A stretch of 8,671 nucleotides of DNA from SAR324 cluster bacterium (GTDB lineage Bacteria > Bdellovibrionota > UBA2361 > JAAZON01), in the NCBI GenBank assembly GCA_012797725.1, contig JAAZON010000080.1, forward strand, positions 1 through 8,671, written 5' to 3'. The notes under the pieces are model-generated. The model made no database searches. It worked only from the letters and a program-made list of their open reading frames with translations, and was not told where the DNA came from. Shown here one piece after another: positions 1-5,986 of this stretch (the first letter of the stretch is position 1; each line of letters opens with the position of its first letter). A program made the position numbers and the translations under genes.

Positions 1-1
1 C

Positions 2-376
2 AAAGAGAAAAGTTTAATTTCAAACACTGATGAGAGAAAACACAACGGAATTTATTACACAAACTATTCAATAGCCAAAAAAATAGCGGAAGAATCAATT
101 TCCCTATTCGACAATGGAATAGACTTTACAAAATTAGCCTTTTTAGAACCATGTGTTGGTATAGGAATATTTGCGCTAGCTTATATTGATACTGTAATAG
201 AAAGAAACATAAAGTTGGTCAGTAAACTCCAAGCAGTTATTAACAACATGTTTTATGCAGATATTGATAAAGATGCTATTAAGCTTTTGAAAATAATTAT
301 TCCTATCTATGCAAAAGCAAAATATAAAGTTTCCGTTGTAATTCCAGAGAGCCTTCAAGGTGGGTGTGGGAAATAA
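2..376 (+). pseudogene. Truncated N6-adenine DNA methyltransferase (restriction-modification or defence type), 5' end outside the window
   Basis: The reading frame is open from the window edge and gives 124 residues before a TAA. It shows the N-terminal hallmarks of the large adenine methylases (Eco57I/HsdM-like): RKHNGIYYT at residues 12-20, SAM-binding motif I with E49-P50 and G53/G55/F57 in LEPCVGIGIF, and an acidic motif II, YADIDKDA (D87, D89). Normally several hundred residues follow, including the catalytic NPPY/F motif IV. Here the protein stops about 35 residues after motif II, and none of it reappears downstream, so the product should be catalytically dead. The tail SLQGGCGK may be read-through past a rearrangement junction. 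The DNA is AT-rich (18 and 19 G/C in the first two 60-base blocks, against 30 in 4261-4320), which suggests acquired DNA. The alternative is the 5' part of a gene broken by an assembly or sequencing error. The family call is fairly safe; the exact subtype is not. Confidence 0.62.
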
Positions 377-404
377 TATCAAATAATTACCAGAGTTATT
401 TAAA

Positions 405-448
405 GATGAGTCGCCCTCTCCTTTATCGAAAATCAGGAGCGAGTCATC
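405..448. repeat. Imperfect inverted repeat / long hairpin
   Basis: GATGAGTCGC (405-414) pairs with GCGAGTCATC (439-448) at nine of ten positions, with a single G-G mismatch. Inside it, TCCT (419-422) can pair with AGGA (435-438). No T-run follows either arm, so it does not look like a simple terminator. It begins 29 bases after the stop of the broken methylase. It could be the end of a lost mobile element, a binding site or a structured RNA. Confidence 0.45.
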
Positions 449-531
449 AGCAATAAGGTAATTAGCTGTGCACACTGATTGGAGAAGGATTAGTAGCAAA
501 ATAGTCAAGACTCTCATGTGCTAAGTTTAAC

Positions 532-571
532 AAAGGGGCCGACACTTGTAATCAACAAGCCGCCCCTTTTT
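532..571 (+). terminator. Rho-independent terminator facing right
   Basis: AAAGGGGC (532-539) pairs perfectly with GCCCCTTT (562-569). An inner CTTGT/ACAAG stem (545-549 with 555-559) closes a five-base loop, and T567-T571 form the U-tract. The strong direction is plus, so it would end a transcript coming through the methylase remnant. In the minus direction the run after the stem is weaker. No intact plus-strand gene lies just upstream. Confidence 0.6.
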
Positions 572-788
572 ATCGAGAGCCGATTAGGTTCTTAGTTTTC
601 TCGAACAGAAGCTTCAGTCACTCACTGTCCGCCTAAACATGTTATGTCAAATAGGATCGAAAGTGTAGGAATATTTTTCAGTCAGCCGATATTTTTATGG
701 TTACAGTGCTTCTTCAACATTTTCAAAGCCTTGACAAGGATTCTCAGTAATTACTCGTTATCTTTAGATGCCCCAATTAGAAGCCCAG

Positions 789-823
789 AAAAAAACTGCG
801 CAAGATATTTGTCCTGCGCAGTT
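789..823 (-). terminator. Rho-independent terminator of the CsgG-like gene
   Basis: AACTGCGCA (794-802) and TGCGCAGTT (815-823) form a perfect nine-base stem with a 12-base loop. On the minus strand the stem is followed by seven T residues (A789-A795 on the plus strand). It lies 56 bases past the stop codon of the minus-strand lipoprotein gene, as expected for its transcript end. Confidence 0.75.
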
Positions 824-878
824 CTATTTAGAGACTATCTTGATTAGATCTCTGTAAGACCCTTAAAGCATGGTTTTA

Positions 879-1664
879 TTACCGCACCCCTCTTAGAGCA
901 TCATGAGTTTTACGAACGGCATCATTCATTGCTACACGAAGGGCTTGTCCCAGAGCGCTTTGGGCAAATTTAGCCTTGGATTTACCAATGCCAAACAAAC
1001 TCATGCCGTTAACGGCAGATTCAGCTTTAAATGTGCCAGAAGAGCTGAAAGAACGGACAATTCGGCCAGTTCTTTTATCAACAATTTGGACATCAAAAGC
1101 TACCATTCCTTTTCTTGCGGCGGTAGAATCCTCGTAGCTTGGATTAGCAGCAGCTAAACCAGCCCCGGTCCACATCAAGCCAGGTTTATCAGCTACAGCA
1201 CCAGCAATCCCCATTACTGCTCCGACACCACCAAGCGAAACATTTGTGCTCTCTGCTTCTGCTTCTGCGACTTCACTGAACTCAGTTAATGTAGCTCTTA
1301 AGACAAAGGGGCCCACTTCACCCTTTTGCATCTTGAATTTATTGCCTTTCATTTCTTCGTCATCCACAAGGGAGAAATTAGCATCGTTAGAAAGCGCAGT
1401 TCTTAACTGAGCTGCCATGCTGTCTCCAATTGGAACTTGTCCCTGTGGGCCATTAGTATAAGATATAACAGTACTACTAGATCTGAAGGGCTCCACTGCC
1501 AAAACAACCTTCGGATATCCTGGTTCATATGGGATTGATATTTGTTGAACTTCAGCAGATTCTGGTCTTCCTTCCTCTGCCTGGACGTTGCCTAATTTGG
1601 GAGTGCAGCCATAATTCGCCAATAGACACAAAGCCCCTAGTGCAAGCAACATTTTCTTATTCAT
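879..1664 (-). CDS. CsgG/HfaB-family outer-membrane lipoprotein
   Basis: The product has 261 residues. The N-terminus is a lipoprotein-type signal (MNKK, then a hydrophobic stretch 5-18) ending at C20. The lipobox, NYGC, is unusual because the expected leucine and small residue at -3/-2 are Asn and Tyr. The body matches the CsgG fold in order: a first beta strand KVVLAVEPF (52-60), a helix DSMAAQLRTAL (81-91), a strand VLRATLTEF (121-129), the conserved SLGGVGA turn (143-149), a strand pair VAFDVQIVDKRTGRIVRS (188-205) and a C-terminal helix around ALGQALRVAMNDAV (237-250). In curli systems this protein forms the nonameric secretion pore. The segment 150-185 is a longer Gly/Ala-rich stretch than I recall in CsgG. 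No csgA, csgB, csgE or csgF is in the window, so a curli role is not supported. I chose the ATG at 1664 because GGTGGAGA sits five bases upstream; a TTG at 1679 in the same frame overlaps that site. Family confidence is good; the function is open. Confidence 0.72.
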   Translation of the reverse strand: MNKKMLLALGALCLLANYGCTPKLGNVQAEEGRPESAEVQQISIPYEPGYPKVVLAVEPFRSSSTVISYTNGPQGQVPIGDSMAAQLRTALSNDANFSLVDDEEMKGNKFKMQKGEVGPFVLRATLTEFSEVAEAEAESTNVSLGGVGAVMGIAGAVADKPGLMWTGAGLAAANPSYEDSTAARKGMVAFDVQIVDKRTGRIVRSFSSSGTFKAESAVNGMSLFGIGKSKAKFAQSALGQALRVAMNDAVRKTHDALRGVR

Positions 1665-1688
1665 ATTTATCTCCACCAAACATTTTTC

Positions 1689-1719
1689 ACTATACGGAGT
1701 AAAGATCCTCGGTCTGCAA
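1689..1719 (-). promoter_or_regulatory. Possible sigma-70 promoter of the CsgG-like gene
   Basis: On the minus strand there is a TATAGT -10 element (1689-1694) and a TTGCAG -35-like element (1714-1719). The 19-base spacer is longer than ideal. The -10 lies 24 bases upstream of the ATG, leaving a short leader with the ribosome binding site. The -10 is convincing; the -35 is weak. Confidence 0.35.
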
Positions 1720-1725
1720 AAATAC

Positions 1726-1768
1726 AGAACTCTGAACCATGTTCATTTCTCGACAGAACGACAGTTCT
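1726..1768. promoter_or_regulatory. Cluster of GAAC/GTTC half-sites, operator-like
   Basis: Five half-sites lie within 43 bases: GAAC at 1727, 1734 and 1756, GTTC at 1741 and 1764. They form two dyads: TGAAC-CAT-GTTCA (1733-1745) and AGAAC-GACA-GTTCT (1755-1768). The first three half-sites are spaced exactly seven bases apart. The cluster sits just upstream of the putative CsgG-like promoter, in the divergent space shared with the ferredoxin. GAAC-N4-GTTC is the core spacing of Gram-positive LexA boxes, but the flanks do not fit that consensus well, so the regulator is unknown. Confidence 0.35.
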
Positions 1769-1911
1769 TCTAAAGAATTTACTCTGCTTGGCATAACAAG
1801 GGAAATAGCTAAGTTCTAAAACATTTTTTTAATATTGCAGGTTAAGGGATTCTCTTTTCGGTTTACCTAATAATGGAATTGTAATAAAGAATAAAGCTGG
1901 CATTTAGAAAT

Positions 1912-1947
1912 GTTGCAGGTGGTCTACTGCAAAGAAAGAGCTGCAAC
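1912..1947 (+). promoter_or_regulatory. Alternative hairpins in the ferredoxin leader
   Basis: TTGCAG (1913-1918) can pair with CTGCAA (1927-1932) around an eight-base loop. Alternatively, GTTGCAG (1912-1918) can pair with CTGCAAC (1941-1947), a seven-base stem. The two are mutually exclusive. They lie 30-65 bases upstream of the ferredoxin start, and neither covers its ribosome binding site. A weak promoter candidate, TTTACC (1862-1867) with TAAAGA (1885-1890) and a 17-base spacer, lies upstream. Regulation is possible but unproven. Confidence 0.3.
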
Positions 1948-1976
1948 AGCGACTGAAATTTCTATGGAGTGAAGAA

Positions 1977-2174
1977 ATGGCAAAAAAAGTTAAAGTGGAT
2001 AAAGAATTATGTACGCTCTGCGGCTTATGCACCAGCATTTGTCCTGATGTTTTTGATATAGGGGATGAATGCGCTGTTGTTAAACTGGATCCAGTACCGG
2101 ATGAGTACGCTGACGCTTGTCAAGAAGCAATAGATAGTTGCCCAGATGGGGCAATTTCTATGACTGATGCTTGA
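1977..2174 (+). CDS. Single-cluster [4Fe-4S] (or [3Fe-4S]) ferredoxin
   Basis: This 65-residue acidic protein is a low-potential electron carrier of the cytoplasm. The cluster-binding cysteines are C12, C15 and C18 in CTLCGLC, plus C55 in the SCPDGAI segment. C22 and C48 occupy the positions of the second-cluster site that is lost in monocluster ferredoxins; in Desulfovibrio gigas ferredoxin the equivalent pair forms a disulfide. The layout (CxxCxxCxxxCPDVF, then EAIDSCP) closely follows that family, and the length is typical. C15 suggests that a four-iron cluster is possible. The start is secure: GGAGTGA lies six bases before the ATG. The gene stands alone, divergent from the CsgG-like gene and ended by a strong terminator, so its redox partner is elsewhere. 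The evidence for ferredoxin is very strong; the partner enzyme is unknown. Confidence 0.93.
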   Translation: MAKKVKVDKELCTLCGLCTSICPDVFDIGDECAVVKLDPVPDEYADACQEAIDSCPDGAISMTDA

Positions 2175-2196
2175 AAACTGCTTTCGCATTCTGCAG

Positions 2197-2387
2197 TCTG
2201 CTTTACTACTGACAGCTGTCTGAAGTGGCGTACCGTGTTTGCGATCTGTTTTTTCGATTCCACAAACTAAAATTATAAGAAAGCCAGCAGAGGAAATGCT
2301 GGCTTTTCTTATTTCTGCAAATGGCGGTCTGCTTAACTGCTAATGGCTGTCTAATTTTGCCTTACTGCTTCAGCAGCCAGCTGTTCT
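2197..2387. repeat. Three degenerate CTG-rich repeat copies around the terminator
   Basis: A 25-base unit at 2197-2221 recurs at 2328-2352 with 20 of 25 positions identical; both begin TCTGCTT and end GCTGTCT. A third, looser copy at 2358-2387 begins TGCCTTACTGCT and ends CAGCTGTTCT. The copies flank the terminator on both sides, in the same orientation. They do not code for anything visible. They may be decayed tandem repeats or protein-binding sites. Confidence 0.4.
2277..2310. terminator. Bidirectional rho-independent terminator
   Basis: AGCCAGCA (2282-2289) and TGCTGGCT (2297-2304) form a perfect eight-base stem with a seven-base loop. A/T-rich arms extend it, with AAGAA on the left and TTTCTT on the right. 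It is T-rich after the stem on both strands, so it can stop the ferredoxin transcript (plus) and the ATPase transcript (minus), which converge here. Confidence 0.82.
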
Positions 2388-2416
2388 GATTATGCTAATT
2401 GCTCTTCTGAGTTTGC

Positions 2417-5188
2417 CTAGCTTTTTTTTGAGTATCTTTCTCTAAGCCACTTTTCTAACGCGATCAGCGGCACAATTCCTATTGCTGTAATTATTGATAT
2501 ACCAAACTCAGACAAGTCCAAGCTGACTGAATTAAATATTTTCTGCATAAATCCTAGATAAACGTAGGCTAAATGAAGCGCTAGAACAATGCCTATACCC
2601 AAGAATATTGATGGATTTGAGAAGAATCCAATTTTGAACACCGAATAGCGAAGTGAGCGGCAACCAAAAAGATAAAATATCTGAAACATGATCACGCAAG
2701 TAACAGCTTCAGTTTGAGCAATTCGAAGAGCCTTCTCGTATGATGATGAATCCAGCAAAGTGCTTCCGGAAATGGCACTAGAGGTAAAGCTCACATAAAA
2801 AATCCCGATTGAACAAGCAGCCATCAGTAATGCTACCAGCACAGTCCTTAGCACGACGAAGCGATTCATCAAAGGTTCATCAGAGCTGCGAGGTGGTCGA
2901 AGCATTATATTGGGCTCTTTCGCTTCGAAACCAAGGGGTAACGCAAGTGCTACGGCCGCAACCAAGTTAATCCATAAGATTTGAGTGGGAAGCATTGGCA
3001 ATAGAGGGCGCATTTGTCCATTCACTTCCTGATTAGGCAGGAAAATAACGCCGAACATTAAAATAAACGCAAGGCCCAAGTTCGTAGGCAAAAGGAATAC
3101 TAATGATTTTATTAAATTATCATACACGCGCCTTCCTTCTTCTACTGCAGCAGCAATTGTGCTGAAATTATCATCTGCAAGAACCATATCCGCTGCTTCC
3201 TTGGATACTGCCGTTCCGGTTATACCCATTGCTACTCCTATATTTGCCTGTTTTAAGGCAGGAGCATCATTTACTCCGTCACCAGTCATTGCCACGACAT
3301 GCTTCTTATTCTGTAGAGCACAAACCAGGCGAAGCTTGTGTTCAGGAGCAACTCTGGCAAATACATTGCAATGGGAAATCGCTTCGGAAAATTCCTCGTC
3401 AGACATGTTATCTATGTCATTCCCAGTTAGAACACCGCTTCCGTCAAGCAGGCCAATTTCCTTGGCGATTGCGTGTGCTGTACCTTTATGATCTCCTGTG
3501 ATCATTTTCACGGTTATTCCCGCACGATGGCAGTTCTCGACAGCCTCAACTGCTTCACTTCGTGGGGGATCTATCATTCCAATCAACCCTAATAACACAA
3601 AACCGCTTTCAACGTCATGATGTAAAAGTTCTTCTCGCGAGTGGGCCATCTTCTTTTTTGCAACTGCAAGCACTCTCATTCCTCTGGATGCGAGATTGTC
3701 CACATGTTGCATTATTTCCTTCACATTGATTGGTGTATCGTTTCCTAATTTTTGACATCGTTTCAAGAGAATTTCGGGAGCACCTTTAATATAAGCCGTT
3801 TTATTTTCATCTTTGTCCTGATTCAGTGTTGCCATGAATTTGTGCTCGGACTCGAAAGGGATCGTGTCAATTCGGCGATTTGCATCACGACAATCATCAG
3901 AACTTAGTCCCAATTTTTCTCCAGCTACAATAAGCGCTGCTTCTGTAGGATCGCCATGCACCACCCAAGTTGATTCTTCATAAGAAAGGCCTGAGTCGTT
4001 GCAGATCATTGCACTAGTTAATAAGGCATTAACATCTTCGGGGATTTCGCCTAAGGTGTGTCCATTCTGTAGAAGTTTGCCCTTTGGCTCGTAACCAACG
4101 CCGCTCAGTTCATAACTACCTGAGGGAACCCAAATTACCTGAACAGTCATTTCACTCTTGGTTAATGTTCCAGTCTTATCAGTGCAGATGACAGAGGTGC
4201 TACCCAGAGTCTCCACGGCAGGAAGCTTTCTTATTACTGCTTGGCGTCTTGCCATTCTTCGAACTCCAATTGCAAGAGCGATTGTTACAACGGCTGGAAG
4301 TCCTTCCGGAATAGCAGCAACGGCTAGTGTCACTCCCACGAGAAGGGCGTCGGTAAATGGAAAACCTCGCCAAAGACTAATGAGAAAAAGAACAATAGTG
4401 ACTCCCACTATCCAGATTGTGAGATTCTGGGCAATCTGAGTAAGGGACTTGGTTAACGGAGTCTGGAAGCTTGTCGTTTCATGCATCATTTTGGAGATGC
4501 GTCCAATCTCTGTGTCATTTGCAGTTGCCACCACAACACCAGTTCCAGTTCCATATGTAACCATTGTGCTGCTATAGGCCATGTTGAGCCGATCCCCTAA
4601 TCCTGCCTTTTCATCCACTTTTTCCACTTGCTTTTGAACTGGTAGTGATTCTCCTGTCAGTGCAGCTTCTTCAATCTGAAGATTTCGTACTTGAATGAAA
4701 CGAAGATCCGCCGGAACCTTATCGCCAGACGAGAGGAAAACAATATCTCCTGGCACCACTTGAGAAGCGGGAATCACAATTTTTCGTTTATCTCTAAGAA
4801 CAGAGGCATTTTCTGGAACCAGGGCAACTAGCGCTTCTATAGCCTTGCCAGCTTTGAACTCCTGGAAAAAACCTATGATACTGTTAAGGACCACTACTGC
4901 CGCAACAACCGCACCATCTGTAACCTTACCAAGCGTTACAGCTACAGCAGAAGAAGCTATCAAGACCCAAATGAGAGGATTGTTCACTTGTCTCCAGAGA
5001 ATGGTAAGTGGGCCATCAATCATCTTTTGTTCTATAACATTTGGCCCAAAACTCTGAAGGCGAGCCTCTGCTTCTTGGGATGAAAGACCCATCTGAGAAG
5101 TCTCCAATGTTCTTAGGGCGAAACTTCGGCCCATTGAATGCCAAAGAGGTTTTGACGAGTTTATTGATGAGTTAGAGGTATTGGTCAT
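2417..5188 (-). CDS. P-type cation-transporting ATPase (P2-like, CtpF/PacL-type)
   Basis: The product is a 923-residue inner-membrane pump of normal full length. An N-terminal cation-ATPase domain (about 14-80) is followed by the actuator loop with TGES (178-181), M4 with PEGLP (294-298), the phosphorylation site DKTGTLT (D337), nucleotide-binding segments HGDPTEAAL (411-419) and KGAPE (468-472), and hinge motifs TGDH (564-567) and TGDGVNDAP (635-643). Ten membrane segments are visible, at roughly 70-87, 92-110, 255-273, 281-310, 693-718, 734-753, 778-801, 827-843, 860-881 and 894-911. PEGLP and the FEAKEPNIMLRPPR stretch after M6 point to the calcium-type P2 branch. However, the SERCA ion ligands E771, T799, D800 and E908 align with L706, A744, A745 and a hydrophobic residue, so the transported ion is uncertain. 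No good Shine-Dalgarno precedes the ATG at 5188; a later ATG (M19) is no better. The gene is monocistronic, with a promoter at 5234-5261. Confidence 0.93.
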   Translation of the reverse strand: MTNTSNSSINSSKPLWHSMGRSFALRTLETSQMGLSSQEAEARLQSFGPNVIEQKMIDGPLTILWRQVNNPLIWVLIASSAVAVTLGKVTDGAVVAAVVVLNSIIGFFQEFKAGKAIEALVALVPENASVLRDKRKIVIPASQVVPGDIVFLSSGDKVPADLRFIQVRNLQIEEAALTGESLPVQKQVEKVDEKAGLGDRLNMAYSSTMVTYGTGTGVVVATANDTEIGRISKMMHETTSFQTPLTKSLTQIAQNLTIWIVGVTIVLFLISLWRGFPFTDALLVGVTLAVAAIPEGLPAVVTIALAIGVRRMARRQAVIRKLPAVETLGSTSVICTDKTGTLTKSEMTVQVIWVPSGSYELSGVGYEPKGKLLQNGHTLGEIPEDVNALLTSAMICNDSGLSYEESTWVVHGDPTEAALIVAGEKLGLSSDDCRDANRRIDTIPFESEHKFMATLNQDKDENKTAYIKGAPEILLKRCQKLGNDTPINVKEIMQHVDNLASRGMRVLAVAKKKMAHSREELLHHDVESGFVLLGLIGMIDPPRSEAVEAVENCHRAGITVKMITGDHKGTAHAIAKEIGLLDGSGVLTGNDIDNMSDEEFSEAISHCNVFARVAPEHKLRLVCALQNKKHVVAMTGDGVNDAPALKQANIGVAMGITGTAVSKEAADMVLADDNFSTIAAAVEEGRRVYDNLIKSLVFLLPTNLGLAFILMFGVIFLPNQEVNGQMRPLLPMLPTQILWINLVAAVALALPLGFEAKEPNIMLRPPRSSDEPLMNRFVVLRTVLVALLMAACSIGIFYVSFTSSAISGSTLLDSSSYEKALRIAQTEAVTCVIMFQIFYLFGCRSLRYSVFKIGFFSNPSIFLGIGIVLALHLAYVYLGFMQKIFNSVSLDLSEFGISIITAIGIVPLIALEKWLRERYSKKS

Positions 5189-5233
5189 AAATACAAATGA
5201 ACTTTAAAAGAATTCAAATTTAAAGATAGTCTT

Positions 5234-5261
5234 ACTATAACGCGAAATAACAAAAATCCAA
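5234..5261 (-). promoter_or_regulatory. Sigma-70-like promoter of the P-type ATPase
   Basis: The minus strand carries TTGGAT (5256-5261) and TATAGT (5234-5239) with a 16-base spacer, four and five matches to the two consensus hexamers. It predicts a leader of about 40 bases before the ATG at 5188. No Shine-Dalgarno is visible in that leader. Confidence 0.5.
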
Positions 5262-5372
5262 TAGAGTCGTGGCTAACGTTGAGTATTTCTAATGGAAAAC
5301 TCTGCAGTGCGTAGACGAAATTGAGTGTCTTAGTTATAGTTGAGCCCGCGTATAAATGCAAAGGAGAGGCCC

Positions 5373-5876
5373 ATGTTCTCATCAAAGAAAGAAGAAGTCG
5401 TAGAGCTTTTTAATCAAGCTAAGAACCTAAATGCCGTTATCAAGAAAATTCTAAAGCAAGAGGTTAAACGAGGCTCGCCGGAGGAGCGTTTCTTCAAAGA
5501 TTTTCGGAACGTAGTTATCTCAAACAGGGCCACTCAGCTGATAGAGGCTTTTGTGGAGAAACATCATCCAGCAGCAGAAAGATATTTCATGGTCATTGCT
5601 GGTTATATCCATGACGAAGCAATGGTGGATATCTCTTCGAAGATTATTGATGAATATGCTGATGCCTTCAATGCAACCTACTCTCAGAATGGTTCAGACA
5701 TAGAGATTACCGATCAAAAGAATTTTGAAAAGATTGCCAAAGAAGCATTAAAGAAGATTGAGAATGGATTGAAAGAACATGATTTACCGACCAGCTCATT
5801 TCTGAAAGGAGTCTTGGTGAATCGTCTATTTACACCAGAGGTAGTTGGAAAGCTGGAGTCAGTTTATGGGAGCTAA
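5373..5876 (+). CDS. Hypothetical soluble helical protein
   Basis: I do not recognise this 167-residue protein. It has no signal peptide or membrane segment. It is highly charged and looks mostly alpha-helical: a Lys/Glu-rich start (SSKKEEVVELFNQAKNL), a middle part with aromatic and histidine residues (VEKHHPAAERYFMVIAGYIHD, about 58-78) and an amphipathic Lys/Glu helix near FEKIAKEALKKIENGLKEHD (about 119-138). There are no cysteines or obvious catalytic motifs. The ATG at 5373 is chosen because AAAGGAGAGG ends three bases before it; a TTG 33 bases upstream in the same frame lacks a site. It is divergent from the ATPase and followed after 110 bases by another small gene on the same strand, so the two may be co-transcribed. 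The strong ribosome binding site, clean composition and stop make it a real gene; its function is unknown. Confidence 0.8.
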   Translation: MFSSKKEEVVELFNQAKNLNAVIKKILKQEVKRGSPEERFFKDFRNVVISNRATQLIEAFVEKHHPAAERYFMVIAGYIHDEAMVDISSKIIDEYADAFNATYSQNGSDIEITDQKNFEKIAKEALKKIENGLKEHDLPTSSFLKGVLVNRLFTPEVVGKLESVYGS

Positions 5877-5923
5877 TAGACGATTTGTAATATTTTTGTA
5901 ACGTTATTGTCATGCCTATTGCA

Positions 5924-5979
5924 CCTCCAAAATAGCCCAGCTAAGGTTCGCAGTATTGAGAGGTTTTGTTATTTGGAGG
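5924..5979 (+). promoter_or_regulatory. Possible Shine-Dalgarno-masking stem before the 75-residue gene
   Basis: CCTCCAAAATA (5924-5934) can pair with TATTTGGAGG (5970-5979). This gives ten base pairs with one bulged A and a 35-base loop. The right arm contains the whole GGAGG ribosome binding site (5975-5979) of the gene starting at 5987. If the transcript starts upstream of 5924, the stem would hide the site, allowing control by temperature, a ligand or translation of the preceding gene. A competing CAAAA/TTTTG pairing (5928-5932 with 5964-5968) also exists. Confidence 0.42.
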
Positions 5980-5986
5980 AAAAGAA

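Larger units (their letters stand above)
377..878. other. 502-base stretch without a supported gene
   Basis: The longest open frames here are poor candidates. A plus-strand frame at 644-847 runs through a terminator hairpin and has no ribosome binding site. A minus-strand frame from 517 has a signal-peptide-like start but continues antisense through the methylase fragment. What the stretch does hold is structure: an imperfect dyad (405-448), a terminator-like hairpin facing right (532-571), a weak TCGAGA/TCTCGA pair (573-578 with 599-604) and a terminator facing left (789-823). The region lies between the AT-rich methylase remnant and the first intact gene, so it may be scar DNA from a past insertion or deletion. 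Confidence 0.6.

Noticed and set aside
176..517. Minus-strand frame starting MRVLTILLLILLQSVCTA, resembling a signal peptide
   Set aside because: No ribosome binding site precedes it, the dyad at 405-448 shapes its middle part, and its second half is antisense to the methylase fragment. It could be the stump of a lost secreted protein gene, but nothing else supports that.
525..571. Integron attC-like site: GTTTAAC followed by a folded stem
   Set aside because: The left box fits RYYYAAC, but no matching GTTRRRY box closes the right side, and the stem ends in a T-run typical of a terminator.
644..847. Plus-strand 67-residue frame
   Set aside because: It runs through the minus-strand terminator hairpin at 789-823, has no ribosome binding site and has no family resemblance.
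1755..1768. LexA (SOS) box of the GAAC-N4-GTTC type
   Set aside because: The core spacing fits, but flanking and central bases do not match the Gram-positive consensus, and the neighbouring genes are not SOS functions. It is kept only as an operator-like dyad.
2422..2429. Run of eight A (minus strand) near the ATPase stop as a slippage or frameshift site
   Set aside because: It lies at the last three codons and would alter only the extreme C-terminus. It is most simply Lys-Lys codons before the stop.
5185..5385. Minus-strand 66-residue frame upstream of the ATPase
   Set aside because: It covers the divergent promoter region and the start of the 167-residue gene, has no ribosome binding site and shows no protein-like pattern.
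5885..5922. Promoter for the 75-residue gene from two TTGTAA boxes
   Set aside because: Spacings to candidate -10 hexamers are 14-15 bases and the -10 matches are poor, so it cannot be supported over read-through from the upstream gene.
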